From: Janthinobacterium rivuli
Lineage (GTDB): Bacteria; Pseudomonadota; Gammaproteobacteria; Burkholderiales; Burkholderiaceae_D
Direction: 5' to 3'
NCBI RefSeq assembly: GCF_029690045.1
Contig: NZ_CP121464.1
Coordinates: 5,828,001-5,892,000, forward strand
Length of the DNA: 64,000 nucleotides
Both the position numbers and the translations under genes were made by a program. Numbering within the stretch: the first letter of the stretch is position 1; each line of letters opens with the position of its first letter. Below the pieces are notes generated by a model, which saw only the letters and a program-made list of their open reading frames with translations, had not been told where the DNA came from and searched no databases. This document shows positions 19,530 to 29,362 of this stretch, one piece after another.

Positions 19530-21782
19530 CTAGGCAGGGGTAATGTGTTTGGCCGGTTTGGCTTTCGGTTCAGTCCTGGATGTGCGCACAACCGATTGCT
19601 GCTCCTTGACCGCCCGGTCAAAGACGTCCAGCATCTGCTGCAGGCTCGCTTCCTCGTCCGGCGTCGGCGCCTCGGGCACTTGCAGCACTTGCTGCAGCCA
19701 TTCGGCCAGCGCGCCGATGTCGTCCGGGTCGGCGCGCGACAGCAAGGCCGGCAAGGCGGCGATGGCCGCATCGAAATCATGCAGCATCAAGCGCGCCTGC
19801 TGGCGCACGATACCGCGGAACTCCTCCATGCCGACATCCTGCCGGTATTGCGGCTTGATCAGTTTGAGGGCCAGGTTGACCCTGCGCTCGTCGGCGATCA
19901 TGCGGAAGCGGTAGATGTAGAACAGCGCGCGCACGGCCGCTTCCACCAGGCCGCCCCGCTGCATGTCCTCGTCCATCTTGCGCGTTTCGCAGCGCACGTA
20001 TTCGCAATGCTCGGGCGAGATGCCGGGATGGGGGCGCGGCGGCGTCGTGTCGCCGATGGCTTGTCCCGTCAGCGCCTGCACCAGGGGCGAGCCGTACACC
20101 AGGTCGAAGGTGGTTTCCTGCACGCTGTCGCGCCAGTCGCGCCAGCCGTTCAAGCCGGCCGTGATGGCGCCGGAGATGGCTTCCTGCATGGCCAGCAGCG
20201 GATTGTCGGGCGATACCGGCTGGCGCTGGGCGCGCACTTTTTCCGCCTCTTTGGCCACCAGCCTGGCCAGCGGATTGTGATCCGTCCAGCGCTCGTACGA
20301 CACGCGCAGCGGATGCGCGAGCTGCAGGAAGCGCGCCGTCTGCGGCGTCACCATGGCGCGCACCCACGGCTGCGCAAACGTGCGGTACAGGGCCAGATTC
20401 ACTTCCGACACGCGCGCGGCGGCGGCGAACTTGCGGTCGTTTTCCACGCTCGGCTGCACGATGGCGCGCACGTCGTCGATGCCGCGGTGCTCGACCTGCA
20501 GCACATAATCGCCGCTGGCCAGGTCCGCGTTCGGCGTATCGGGCGTCTTGTCGACAATCCGCGCTTCGTAGATACCGGCCGGCAGCAGGTTGATCAGATC
20601 GATATTGCTGGCGAATTTCTGGTGTTCCTTGTGCCCCACCTTGGCCGACACAAAAATGCCCAGGTGGCCGATGCTGTCATGCACGGCGTAGACGATGGTC
20701 TGGTCGTGCAGCAGCACGTCCTTGTCGTCGCGGTACAGGTCCGTGATCCAGCCCAGCGCCTGCGGCGGCGGCGTGATGTTGTCGCCGTTCGAGCAAAACA
20801 CGACGATGGGCGAACGGATGTTGCGCAAATCCAGGCGCACGCCGTCGGAGGTGATCAATTCGGCCGTGGCCAGGCGGTTGCCGATGAACAGATTGTCGAC
20901 GATATACTGCATCTCGACGTCGTTCAGGAAGACGTGGCCGCCCCAGTATTTTTCAAATTCCAGGTAGCGTGGCGCTTCCGTGTCGATGTTCGCGTACAGA
21001 TTGTACTGCTTGCCCCACAGGGTATTGGCCGGGTTGAGCTTTTCGAAATTTTGCACCAGGCTGGCGCCGTCGAAGCGGCCCTTGCCCAGGTCGCCCGCCA
21101 AGGCCGTGGCCCAGCTGCCGCCCATCAGGCCACCCGCGTAGCGCATCGGATTGCGGCCATGCCAGCCGGCCCAGTACGACACGGGCGCGCCGGCCACGAT
21201 GATGGGGCCGAACAATTCCGGGCGCATGGCCGCCGTCATGAGGATTTGCCAGCCCGCCTGGCAATTGCCGATGACGACGGGTTTACCCTCGCTGAGCGGA
21301 TGCAGGGCGATGACTTTTTCCAGGAAGGCCGCCTCGGCGTGCATCACGTCTTCCACCGTCTGTCCCGGCACGGGATCGGGCAGGAAGCCGATGAAGTAGC
21401 ACGGGTGGCCGGCGCGCAGGGCCACGCCGATCTCGCTCTCGGCCTTGAAACCGCCGATGCCGGGACCGTGTCCCGCGCGCGGATCGACGACGACGAAGGG
21501 GCGCTTCGATGGATCGGGTTCGGGCGCATCGGGCGTCAGGATGCGCGCCAGGCCATAGTTGACGGGGCGCGCCAACTCCAGGCCCGACAGCACCAGTTCG
21601 GCGGGGAAGTCCAGCACGTTCGGCACTTCCTCGGCCATGTGCTCCTGGTACTGGTTGCCGCGCCGGCGCATCACGTCCGCATACAGCACGATGCGCTGCC
21701 ACGAGTCGCGCGCATAGTCGCCCAGCACGCCCAGCGACGGCAAGCCGCCGGTGGAGAAAAATGGTGCAGCTTCGATCTTCAT
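19530..21782 (-). CDS. DUF3141 protein, PHA-synthase-like alpha/beta hydrolase
   Basis: 750 aa from an ATG preceded by AAGGA. The frame runs much further upstream into the permease gene, but that part is antisense-like. The core (residues about 90-390) looks like an alpha/beta hydrolase related to PhaC polyhydroxyalkanoate synthases. The nucleophile elbow is G-N-C-Q-A-G with Cys174, the acid is in C-S-N-G-D (Asp334), and the His is in S-I-G-H-L-G (His373). The remainder is helical and of unknown role. It is followed by the MaoC-PTA and acetate kinase genes, so an acyl-CoA substrate is plausible. No biochemical role is established to my knowledge. Confidence 0.85.
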   Translation of the reverse strand: MKIEAAPFFSTGGLPSLGVLGDYARDSWQRIVLYADVMRRRGNQYQEHMAEEVPNVLDFPAELVLSGLELARPVNYGLARILTPDAPEPDPSKRPFVVVDPRAGHGPGIGGFKAESEIGVALRAGHPCYFIGFLPDPVPGQTVEDVMHAEAAFLEKVIALHPLSEGKPVVIGNCQAGWQILMTAAMRPELFGPIIVAGAPVSYWAGWHGRNPMRYAGGLMGGSWATALAGDLGKGRFDGASLVQNFEKLNPANTLWGKQYNLYANIDTEAPRYLEFEKYWGGHVFLNDVEMQYIVDNLFIGNRLATAELITSDGVRLDLRNIRSPIVVFCSNGDNITPPPQALGWITDLYRDDKDVLLHDQTIVYAVHDSIGHLGIFVSAKVGHKEHQKFASNIDLINLLPAGIYEARIVDKTPDTPNADLASGDYVLQVEHRGIDDVRAIVQPSVENDRKFAAAARVSEVNLALYRTFAQPWVRAMVTPQTARFLQLAHPLRVSYERWTDHNPLARLVAKEAEKVRAQRQPVSPDNPLLAMQEAISGAITAGLNGWRDWRDSVQETTFDLVYGSPLVQALTGQAIGDTTPPRPHPGISPEHCEYVRCETRKMDEDMQRGGLVEAAVRALFYIYRFRMIADERRVNLALKLIKPQYRQDVGMEEFRGIVRQQARLMLHDFDAAIAALPALLSRADPDDIGALAEWLQQVLQVPEAPTPDEEASLQQMLDVFDRAVKEQQSVVRTSRTEPKAKPAKHITPA

Positions 21783-21799
21783 GGCTATCCTTTTCATGC

Positions 21800-21823
21800 A
21801 AAAAACGCCGGACCATTCCGGCG
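21800..21823 (-). terminator. Intrinsic terminator between ABC permease and DUF3141 gene
   Basis: Minus-strand hairpin CGCCGGA / TCCGGCG with a 4-base loop and a six-T tail (complement of 21800-21805). It lies 6 bp past the permease stop and only 18 bp before the DUF3141 start codon, so it splits the cluster into an exporter part and an acyl-metabolism part. Read-through, or a promoter inside the permease gene, would be needed downstream. Confidence 0.85.
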
Positions 21824-21829
21824 CGGGAG

Positions 21830-22954
21830 CTATGCCATCTGACTGATGGTCTTGCGAAAACGGGCAAGGGCAAACGTGAACAGGGCCGTGCCGATGGCCA
21901 GCAGGGCCAGGAACGGCTTCCACACCACGTCGATGCCGGCGCCCCGGTACAGAATCGCCTGGCTCAATTCGACGAAATGCGTGGTCGGCGCGATCAGCAT
22001 GATGTTCTGCACCAGTTCGGGCATGCTTTCGCGCGGCGTGCTGCCGCCCGACAGCATCTGCAGCGGCAGCAGCACGAGGATCAACAGCATGCCGAATTGC
22101 GGCATGCTGCGCGCCACGGTGGCGAGGAAAATGCCCATCGACGTGGTGGCAAACAAGTGCAGGGCCGCGCCGCACAGGAACAGCGCGATCGAGCCTTCGA
22201 TGGGCACGTGCAGCATGCCGCGCACCACCAGGTTCAGCGACAGGGCGGCGGCCAGCAGCACCACCAGGCCCATCGACCATACCTTGCCCAGCATGATTTC
22301 GGCCGGCGTCACGGGCATCACCAGCAAGTGCTCGATGGTGCCGTGTTCGCGCTCGCGTATCAGCGCCGCCCCGGTGAGGATGATCGACAGCATCGTCACC
22401 TGGTTGATGAGCTCCATCAGCGAGCCAAACCACGCCTGGCTCAGCGACGGGTTGAAGCGCGCGCGCATCACCAGTTCCACGGGCGAGACGGTCGCACCGC
22501 GATAACGTTTGGCGAATTCGGATACTTCACCGGCGACGATCTGCTGGATGTAGCCGCTGCCGCTGAAAGCCTGGCTCATGCGCGTGGCGTCCACGTTCAG
22601 CTGCAGCTCCGCGTGGCGTCCGCCCAGTACGTCCGCCTGCAGCTTGGGCGGTATCGTCAGCACGAAGGTGTACTGGCCCGCGTCCAGGCCCGCATCGACC
22701 TGGCTCTGGTTGATCATGGCCGGCGGCGTGAACTGCGGCGGGAAGAAGGCCGAGGCGATGCGCCCGGACAGCGGCGAGCCATCCTCGTCGACGATGGCGA
22801 TCGAGGCCATGTGCAGGGTTTCCGGCTTGGCAGTGGCGGCCACGTAGATCGCCAAAGTAAACGTGTAGAGGATCAGGATCAGCATCATCGGATCGCGGAT
22901 CAGGCTCCAGATTTCCTTCACGCCCAGGCGGTAGATGTTTTCAAGGTGCCGCAT
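21830..22954 (-). CDS. ABC-2 type permease, YhhJ-like
   Basis: 374 aa. Topology of exporter permeases of the ABC-2 family: one N-terminal span (about 20-45), a large extracytoplasmic loop to about residue 175, then five spans (about 180-370) with the family signature R-E-R-E-H-G-T-I-E-H-L-L-V-M-P-V-T-P near 205. The usual partner gene, an RbbA-type fused ATPase-permease, ends 1 bp upstream, and a HlyD-type adaptor and outer-membrane factor precede that. This matches the yhiI-rbbA-yhhJ organisation seen in enterobacteria. Substrate unknown. Confidence 0.9.
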   Translation of the reverse strand: MRHLENIYRLGVKEIWSLIRDPMMLILILYTFTLAIYVAATAKPETLHMASIAIVDEDGSPLSGRIASAFFPPQFTPPAMINQSQVDAGLDAGQYTFVLTIPPKLQADVLGGRHAELQLNVDATRMSQAFSGSGYIQQIVAGEVSEFAKRYRGATVSPVELVMRARFNPSLSQAWFGSLMELINQVTMLSIILTGAALIREREHGTIEHLLVMPVTPAEIMLGKVWSMGLVVLLAAALSLNLVVRGMLHVPIEGSIALFLCGAALHLFATTSMGIFLATVARSMPQFGMLLILVLLPLQMLSGGSTPRESMPELVQNIMLIAPTTHFVELSQAILYRGAGIDVVWKPFLALLAIGTALFTFALARFRKTISQMA

Positions 22955-22955
22955 A

Positions 22956-25706
22956 TCAGCTCTCCTGTTTCTTCAGCAGCGCCACGGTCACGCCGAGGAT
23001 CACGGGGATGGCGATGATCAATGGCCAGAACGAGGCGTGCAGGTCGCCGAATCCCAGCGCCTTGTTGAACACGCCCCGGCTGATATTGAGCATGTGCGTG
23101 GCCGGGTACATCAGGCCGATGGCCTTGCCCACGCCTTCCATCGAGGAAACGGGATTGAGCAGGCCGGAAAACTGGATGGCCGGGATCATGGTGCCGATCA
23201 TCGTCACGAACAGGGCCGCGATCTGGCTGCGCGTAAAGGTCGAGGCGAACAGGCCGATGCCGGTGGCGCAGATATTGAAGATGAAGGTGGCGCCGATCAG
23301 GGTCGCCAGGCTGCCCTTGATCGGCACGCCGAAAGCGGTGACCGCCAGCAGCGCCATGAGGAGGAAGTTGAACATGGCCAGCGCCACATACGGCACCTGC
23401 TTGCCAAGCAAGAATTCCAGGCGCGTGACGGGCGTCACGTACAGGTTGATGATGGAACCGAGTTCCTTTTCGCGCACCACGGACAGCGCCGCCAGCATGG
23501 CCGGCAGCATCAGCAGCAGCAAGGGAATCACGGCCGGCACCATGGCCGGCAGGCTTTTCACGTCGGGGTTGTAGCGGTAGCGGGTCTGGATGGCGACGGG
23601 GTTGTTCATCTTGATGCCATAGCGGTGCAAGGCCTGGTCGGCCAGCCACAGCTGGTGCATGCCCTGCACGTAGCCCTGCACGGTTTCCGCGCGCATCGGC
23701 ATGGCGCCATCGATCCACGCGCCCACCTGTGCCGGCGCGCCGCGCTGCACGTCGCGCGCGAAGCCGGGCGGGATCTCGATGGCCAGCGACAGTTCGCCGC
23801 TGCGCATGCGCTTGTCGATATCGGCATAGTCGCGCAGCGGCGGGCGTTCGACGAAGTAGCGCGAGCCGGCCAGGTTATTCGTGTAATTCTGGCTCAGTGT
23901 CGTCTGGTCGTGGTCGAGCACCGCGTAGCTCAAGTCCTCGACGTCGAGGCTGATGCCGAAGCCGATGACGAACAGCAGCAGCACGGAGCCGCCCAGCGCC
24001 AGGGTCAGGCGCACGGGATCGCGCCGCAGCTCCAGCGTCTCTCGCCACATGTAGCTGAGCATGCGGCCCAGGCTGAAGCGGCTGCGCTGCTGCTTCTGCT
24101 GTGGTGCGGCCGCTTCAGCCTTCTGCACGGGCGCCTCGCTTTCCTGCGTCGCCGCTGCCGTGCCGCCGCCCGCCTCTTCCAGGTAGGCGATGAAGGCCGC
24201 TTCCAGCGATGGCGCACCCTTCTTGCGCACCAGTTCGGCCGGCGCATCGCTGACCAGCACTTTACCCGCGTGCATCAGCGAGATGCGGTCGCAGCGCTCG
24301 GCCTCGTTCATGAAGTGGGTGGAAATGAAAATGGTGACGTGGTCGCGCCGCGCCAGCTCGATCATCAGGCGCCAGAAATTGTCGCGCGCGATGGGGTCGA
24401 CGCCGGACGTCGGCTCATCGAGGATCAGCATTTCCGGCTTGTGCACCATGGCCACGGCCAAGGACAGCCGCTGGCGGATGCCCAGCGGCAGGCTGTCAGG
24501 CAAGTCGTCCATCACCGCGCGCAAATCGAAGCGCTGCGCCATCTCGTCGATGCGCGCCCCTATTTCGCCCTCTGGCACGTGGAACAGGCGCGCGTGCAGC
24601 ACCAGGTTCTGGCGCACCGTCAGCTCGCTGTACAGCGAGAAGGCCTGCGACATGTAGCCGACCCGGCGGCGCGTGTCGATATCGCTGGAGTCGACCTCCT
24701 TGCCGAACAGCCAGGCCTTGCCTTCCGTGGCCGGCAGCAGGCCCGTGAGCATTTTCATGGTGGTCGACTTGCCGCAGCCGTTCGAACCGAGAAAGCCGAA
24801 GATCTCGCCGCGGCCGATGCGGAAATTCACATGGTCGACGGCCGTGAAATCGCCGAAGCGCATGGTCAGATCCTGCGCCTCGATGGCGACGTCCTGCGCG
24901 CTGGCCGCGTCCAGCGGCGTGATCACCACAGGCTGGTGGCCAGCGCGCTTGGCTTCCGGCAGCAGCTTGATGAAGGCCGCTTCCAGGGTATCGCTTTGCG
25001 TGCGCGCCAGCAGTTCGGCCGGCGTGCCCGTATCGAGCACCTTGCCGTCATCCATGGCCACGAGCCAATCGAAGCGCTGCGCCTCGTCCATGTAGGCCGT
25101 GGCCACCATCACGCTCATTTGCGGGCGCTGCACGCGAATGCCGGCGATCAGGTCCCAGAACTGCGCGCGCGCCAGCGGATCGACGCCGGTGGTCGGTTCA
25201 TCGAGAATCAGCAGGTCGGGATCGTGGATCAGCGCGCAGCACAGGCCCAGCTTCTGCTTCATGCCGCCTGACAGCTTGCCGGCCGGACGCGCAAGGAACG
25301 GCTGCAAGCCCGTGCTGCGGGTCAGCTGGTCGATGCGGCGACGGCGCTCGGCCGCGTCGTGGCCGAACAGGCGCGCGAAAAACTGCAGGTTTTCCTCGAC
25401 CGACAGGGTCGGATACAGGTTCTTGCCCAGGCCTTGCGGCATGTAAGCGATACGCGGACAGACCTCGTCGCGGTGGCGCGCATCGCGCATGTCGCCGCCC
25501 AGCGCCATCACTGTGCCCTGCTGCACGGCGCGCGCGCCGGCCACCAGCGACAGCAAGCTCGATTTGCCCACGCCATCGGGGCCGATCAGGCCCACCATGC
25601 GGCCGGCCGGCACGTCCAGGTCGATGCCGTCCAGCGCCACCGTCTTGCCGTAATGCTGGCTGACGCCCTTGATGCTGACGACAATGGAAGTGGAAGCCAC
25701 GGTCAC
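22956..25706 (-). CDS. rbbA: RbbA-type fused double ABC ATPase and permease
   Basis: 916 aa. Two ABC ATPase domains followed by an ABC-2 permease. The first (1-240) has Walker A G-P-D-G-V-G-K-S and signature L-S-G-G-M-K-Q. The second (about 265-490) has Walker A G-S-N-G-C-G-K-S and a degenerate signature L-P-L-G-I-R-Q. The permease (about 530-916) has one span, a large loop, then five spans with the motif [10 protein letters not shown]. coli RbbA was described as ribosome-associated, but its gene context is that of an exporter. Here it sits between a HlyD-type adaptor and a second permease, so export is the likelier role. Confidence 0.9.
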   Translation of the reverse strand: MTVASTSIVVSIKGVSQHYGKTVALDGIDLDVPAGRMVGLIGPDGVGKSSLLSLVAGARAVQQGTVMALGGDMRDARHRDEVCPRIAYMPQGLGKNLYPTLSVEENLQFFARLFGHDAAERRRRIDQLTRSTGLQPFLARPAGKLSGGMKQKLGLCCALIHDPDLLILDEPTTGVDPLARAQFWDLIAGIRVQRPQMSVMVATAYMDEAQRFDWLVAMDDGKVLDTGTPAELLARTQSDTLEAAFIKLLPEAKRAGHQPVVITPLDAASAQDVAIEAQDLTMRFGDFTAVDHVNFRIGRGEIFGFLGSNGCGKSTTMKMLTGLLPATEGKAWLFGKEVDSSDIDTRRRVGYMSQAFSLYSELTVRQNLVLHARLFHVPEGEIGARIDEMAQRFDLRAVMDDLPDSLPLGIRQRLSLAVAMVHKPEMLILDEPTSGVDPIARDNFWRLMIELARRDHVTIFISTHFMNEAERCDRISLMHAGKVLVSDAPAELVRKKGAPSLEAAFIAYLEEAGGGTAAATQESEAPVQKAEAAAPQQKQQRSRFSLGRMLSYMWRETLELRRDPVRLTLALGGSVLLLFVIGFGISLDVEDLSYAVLDHDQTTLSQNYTNNLAGSRYFVERPPLRDYADIDKRMRSGELSLAIEIPPGFARDVQRGAPAQVGAWIDGAMPMRAETVQGYVQGMHQLWLADQALHRYGIKMNNPVAIQTRYRYNPDVKSLPAMVPAVIPLLLLMLPAMLAALSVVREKELGSIINLYVTPVTRLEFLLGKQVPYVALAMFNFLLMALLAVTAFGVPIKGSLATLIGATFIFNICATGIGLFASTFTRSQIAALFVTMIGTMIPAIQFSGLLNPVSSMEGVGKAIGLMYPATHMLNISRGVFNKALGFGDLHASFWPLIIAIPVILGVTVALLKKQES

Positions 25707-26776
25707 TGCGGGACCTTGGCCGTCAGTTCAGCGGGCCATGGCTGCTTCGCATCGAGACGCACCCAGGCCACGCCGGGCAAGCCCACTTTGACGAGGGCCA
25801 GATGCTTTTGCAGCAGCTCGCGGCTGATCTGCGCTTTCACACGGAACATCAGTTTCTGGCGTTCGCTGGCCGTTTCCACGGTCTTCGGCGTGAACTGCGC
25901 GCTGGCGGCGACAAACGAGATCGTCGCGGGAATCACATAGTTCGGCGCCGCGTCGAGGATGATGCGCACTTCGCCGCCCAGCGCCACCTTGCCGGCCGCC
26001 GTCTCGGGCAGGAAGAAGGTCATGTAAACGTCCGACAGGTCGACCAGGTTGAGCACCTTGCCGCCGCCGGCCAGCACTTCACCCTGCTGCGCCACCAGGT
26101 ATTGCACGCGGCCGTCGCGCGGCGCCGCCAGCTGGCCGTCAGCCAGGTCGGCATCGATGCGCGCCGTGGTCGCCTCGGCCGCCACGACGGCGGAGCGGGA
26201 ACCGACCACCTGCGCTTTTGCCGCGTCGATGGCCGCTTGCGCCGCCGTCACTTGCGCCCTGGCCGCATTCAGGGCGGCGGCCACGCTGCGCACGCGGGCG
26301 CGGTCGTCGTCGAGTTCCTGTACCGAGGAAGCGCCCTCTTTCGACAAGGTTTCGGAGCGGGCCAGGCGGCGTTTGGCCGCATCGAGTTCGCTTTCGCGCT
26401 GCGCCACCATGGCCAGCGCGGCCGCCTTGTCGCTTTCGCGCACGGCCACCTGCGCCTGCACGCCGACCACGGCGTCCAGCGCCTGCTGCTGGCGCGCGCG
26501 CGCCTCGTCGCGCTGGGCCGTCAGCGAATCGACCTGCATGCTGGCCAGCGGCTGGCCCGCCTTGACGAAGTCGCCCTCGCGCACGAGGATCTCCTTGACC
26601 CGGCCCGCCAGCTTGGTGGCGACGTCGACTTCCGTCGCTTCGATACGGCCATTGCCGCTGACAAAACCTTCGCCAGGGCCCGTGGGACGCATTTTTTGCC
26701 AGGCCACATAGCCCAGCACGAGAACGGCCACGAGCAGCGCCGCGGGGATGAGTTTTTTCTTCAGTTGAGCATTCAT
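25703..26776 (-). CDS. HlyD-family periplasmic adaptor, YhiI-like
   Basis: 357 aa. An N-terminal membrane anchor (about residues 8-26) is followed by a biotinyl-lipoyl half ([18 protein letters not shown]), a long Ala/Glu/Arg-rich coiled-coil hairpin (about 85-200), the second lipoyl half, and a beta-barrel domain. This is the standard membrane-fusion protein that connects an inner-membrane transporter to an outer-membrane factor. Its stop overlaps the RbbA-type start by 4 bp, and it lies 18 bp downstream of the outer-membrane factor gene. Confidence 0.92.
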   Translation of the reverse strand: MNAQLKKKLIPAALLVAVLVLGYVAWQKMRPTGPGEGFVSGNGRIEATEVDVATKLAGRVKEILVREGDFVKAGQPLASMQVDSLTAQRDEARARQQQALDAVVGVQAQVAVRESDKAAALAMVAQRESELDAAKRRLARSETLSKEGASSVQELDDDRARVRSVAAALNAARAQVTAAQAAIDAAKAQVVGSRSAVVAAEATTARIDADLADGQLAAPRDGRVQYLVAQQGEVLAGGGKVLNLVDLSDVYMTFFLPETAAGKVALGGEVRIILDAAPNYVIPATISFVAASAQFTPKTVETASERQKLMFRVKAQISRELLQKHLALVKVGLPGVAWVRLDAKQPWPAELTAKVPQ

Positions 26777-26794
26777 GGTATCGGGGCGATCAAA

Positions 26795-28246
26795 TTAGTG
26801 GGTGGAAGCGGCGGCGGAGGCGACGGGTGCGCCGCCGCCCAGGGCGGCATACAGGCTGACCTGGCTCGAGAGCAGCGCGCGGCGCGTCTGCACCAGTTGC
26901 TGCTCCACCGTCAGCAAGTCGCGCTGCGCATCGAGCACTTCCAGGTAGGGCGCGGCGCCATTGTCGTAGCGCAGCTTGGCCAGGCGCGCCCGTTCGCTCT
27001 GCGCGGCCAGGGTCGTCTTGCCGATGTCGACCTGCAGCGCCAGCCAGCGCCGGTTCGACAGCGCATCGGCCACTTCGCGGAAGGCGCCCTGCACGCTCTT
27101 TTCATAATTGGCCACGGCCACGTCGCGGCGCACTTCGGCCAGGTCCATATTCGCGCGCAGGCGGCCCGCATCAAAGATCGGCAGCACCAGGCGCGGCGCG
27201 AGATTCCAGGCGCCGCTGCCCGAATCGAACAGGCCGTTCAATTCCGCGCTGGCCGTGCCGTAGGCAGCCGTCAGCGAAATGGTCGGGAAGAAGGCGGCGC
27301 GCGCGGCGCCGATATTGGCTTGCGCGGCGCGCAACTGGTGTTCGGCCGCGATCAGGTCGGGGCGCTGCGTGAGCAAGGCCGAGGGCAAGCCCGCATGCAG
27401 CGGCTGCAGCACGCTGGCGTCGTCGAAGCGACTCACCTCACCAGCCACCGGCGTCAGGTCGACGGGGCCGCCCACCAACTGCGCCAGCGCATGCGCCTGC
27501 ACGGCGCGCGCCTGCTCCAGCTGGGCCGACAGCGAGAGGGCCTGGCTGAGCAGGGTTTCCACCTGCGTCAGGTCCAGCTTGGAAATCGAACCGACTTCAA
27601 AACGGCGCGTGAAGATGCGCAGCGATTCGGCGCGGCTGTCGACCGTGGCACGCGCCAGCGCCACCCTTTCATCGAGTTCGCGCAAACCCAGGTAGCCATT
27701 GGCCACCTGCGCCACCAGGGCCACGCCGACGGCGCGGCGCGCCTCGTCGCTGGCCAGCAGGGTTTGCAGCGCGCTGTCCTTCAGGCTGCGCACCCGGCCC
27801 CAGAAATCAAGCTCCCAGGCGCTCACGTTCAAGCCCGTTTGGTACTGCGCGCTCATCATGGCGCGGCCCGTCGGACTCAGGTCGGCCGGCACGCGCGCGC
27901 GGCTGCCGGAGGCGCCCAGCGCGATGGTGGGAAATTGCTCGGCGCGCACGATGCCATACGCGGCGCGCGCCTCTTCCACGCGCAGGGCGGCGATGCGGAT
28001 GTCGCGGTTGCTGGCCAGCGCCTGCGCAATCATCGCCTGCAGGCGCGGGTCGGCAAAGTAGGCTTGCCAGGCGACGTCGGGCGCGCTTGCGCCGGCCGTA
28101 TCGGTTTCCGGGTACTGCGCCGCCACGGGTAGCGGCGGTGGCGCATACGGCGGCGCCATCGAGGCGCAGCCGGCCAGGGCCAGCGTGGTGGCCAGCGCGG
28201 CCATCCTGGCGCGGTGTGGCAAAGTAAAAACAGCCTTGGTCATCAT
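26795..28246 (-). CDS. NodT-family outer-membrane efflux lipoprotein
   Basis: 483 aa. A lipoprotein signal peptide ends at L-A-L-A-G-C (Cys near 27), after which come the two OEP (TolC-like) repeats with alternating long helices and beta segments. Typical sequence such as A-Y-G-I-V-R-A-E-Q-F-P, L-D-F-W-G-R-V-R and R-P-D-L-I-A-A-E-H-Q-L-R-A-A is present. It would form the outer-membrane channel for the HlyD/RbbA/YhhJ-like exporter encoded immediately downstream, completing a three-part pump across both membranes. Confidence 0.93.
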   Translation of the reverse strand: MMTKAVFTLPHRARMAALATTLALAGCASMAPPYAPPPLPVAAQYPETDTAGASAPDVAWQAYFADPRLQAMIAQALASNRDIRIAALRVEEARAAYGIVRAEQFPTIALGASGSRARVPADLSPTGRAMMSAQYQTGLNVSAWELDFWGRVRSLKDSALQTLLASDEARRAVGVALVAQVANGYLGLRELDERVALARATVDSRAESLRIFTRRFEVGSISKLDLTQVETLLSQALSLSAQLEQARAVQAHALAQLVGGPVDLTPVAGEVSRFDDASVLQPLHAGLPSALLTQRPDLIAAEHQLRAAQANIGAARAAFFPTISLTAAYGTASAELNGLFDSGSGAWNLAPRLVLPIFDAGRLRANMDLAEVRRDVAVANYEKSVQGAFREVADALSNRRWLALQVDIGKTTLAAQSERARLAKLRYDNGAAPYLEVLDAQRDLLTVEQQLVQTRRALLSSQVSLYAALGGGAPVASAAASTH

Positions 28247-28253
28247 CTTCCAG

Positions 28254-29036
28254 TCAATTCAGAATGTTGTAGCCGCCATCGACATACAGGGTGCCGCCCG
28301 TGATGGCGCGTGCGCCGTCGCCGGCGAGGAAGGCGCACAGCGCGCCCACGTCCTCGATGGTGGCCAGGCGCCGCATGGGCGAGCGTTCGATGGCGTCAGC
28401 CATCAGGCGGTCGAAATGGGCGATGCCGGAAGCGGCCCGCGTCTCCAGGGGACCGGGCGAAATGGCGTTCACGCGGATGCCTTGCGGGCCCAGTTCCGCA
28501 GCGAGGTAGCGCACCGACGCTTCCAGCGCCGCTTTTACGGGACCCATCAGGCCATAGTCGGCGATGACTTCCTCGGCGCCCAGGTAACTCATGGTGGTCA
28601 AGCTGCCGCCGTCCGGCATCAGCGGTTCGGCCAGTTTCGCCATGCGCATGAAGGAGTGGCAGGAGACATCCATCGCCTGCGCAAAGCCGTCGGCGGAACT
28701 GTCCGTCACGCGGCCATGCAGGTCCTGCTTCGGCGCGTAGGCGATGGAGTGGACAACGAAATCGAGCCGTCCCCACTGCCGTTCGATCTGCGCGAACAGC
28801 GCTTCCAATTGCCCCGGCACGGCCACGTCGAGCGGCGCCATGATGGCCGCCTGCACTTGCTGCGCCAGCGGCTCCACGTGCGGCCTGGCCTTGTCATTGA
28901 GCCAGGTCACGGCCAGTTCGGCGCCGGCCGCGCGCAGGGCGCTGGCGCAGCCCCAGGCGATGCTTTGCGTGTTGGCGATACCCACCACCAGGCCCCGCTT
29001 GCCCTGCAAAGGCAGCTGCTGCAAGGGGGCCGTCAT
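28254..29036 (-). CDS. FabI-type enoyl-ACP reductase
   Basis: 260 aa. A short-chain dehydrogenase fold of the FabI class: nucleotide-binding G-I-A-N-T-Q-S-I-A-W-G instead of the classical SDR glycine motif, S-I-A-Y-A-P-K, and the catalytic Y-x6-K as Y-G-L-M-G-P-V-K, with R-V-N-A-I-S-P-G-P and G-G-T-L-Y-V-D-G-G-Y at the end. FabI reduces enoyl-ACP with NAD(P)H. Being the head of an exporter and acyl-phosphate cluster, it is likely a second, specialised copy rather than the housekeeping enzyme. The start was chosen because its ATG overlaps the upstream small ORF stop as ATGA. Confidence 0.9.
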   Translation of the reverse strand: MTAPLQQLPLQGKRGLVVGIANTQSIAWGCASALRAAGAELAVTWLNDKARPHVEPLAQQVQAAIMAPLDVAVPGQLEALFAQIERQWGRLDFVVHSIAYAPKQDLHGRVTDSSADGFAQAMDVSCHSFMRMAKLAEPLMPDGGSLTTMSYLGAEEVIADYGLMGPVKAALEASVRYLAAELGPQGIRVNAISPGPLETRAASGIAHFDRLMADAIERSPMRRLATIEDVGALCAFLAGDGARAITGGTLYVDGGYNILN

Positions 29037-29218
29037 GCCTGGACTGGACGCAGGGCGGGCCACGGCGTGGCCGCCTGCACGCAGCGCACGGCGCCGGCGC
29101 GCACGGTGGCGGCGCACGTGGCCAGGGTCACGCCGCCAACGCGCGCATACGGCAAGGCAATCGGAGAGTGGGGGTGTAAGGTACTGCACGCGTCAGGCGC
29201 GGGGGTCTGCATCTTCAT
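29033..29218 (-). CDS. Small hypothetical ORF leading the FNR-linked operon
   Basis: 61 aa, M-K-M-Q-T-P-A-P-D at the start and R-P-V-Q-A at the end, with three cysteines and no signal peptide, membrane span or recognised domain. GGAAG lies 7 bp before the ATG, and its stop overlaps the fabI start as ATGA, arguing for translation and coupling. It is the first gene after the FNR-type promoter at 29363-29405. It may be a true small protein or only a coupling leader; no homologue is recognised. Confidence 0.45.
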   Translation of the reverse strand: MKMQTPAPDACSTLHPHSPIALPYARVGGVTLATCAATVRAGAVRCVQAATPWPALRPVQA

Positions 29219-29362
29219 GAATCGGCTTCCGTCACTGAAATTCGAGGCACGCACCAGTGCATTTTCGGGGAACTGGTGCGGGGCGAAAATTACTCTACAG
29301 CATTTAGATACGTGATTCGCGATGAGGCCGGTCCGCATGCATAACGCTTTTGAGCTAGGTCA

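Noticed and set aside
18126..21842. Very long open frame on the plus strand opposite pta and DUF3141 genes
   Set aside because: Its translation is His/Arg/Gln/Ala-rich, has no family motifs, and mirrors well-recognised minus-strand genes. Such antisense frames are common in GC-rich DNA because stop codons are rare in the complementary frame.
21783..22433. N-terminal extension of the DUF3141 frame into the permease gene
   Set aside because: The added residues are the out-of-frame reading of the permease gene, and a strong AAGGA ribosome-binding site plus a terminator lie just before the ATG at 21782.
22935..25271. Long plus-strand open frame opposite the RbbA-type gene
   Set aside because: Same His/Arg/Gln-rich shadow composition. 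The opposite strand carries intact ABC motifs and accounts for the DNA.
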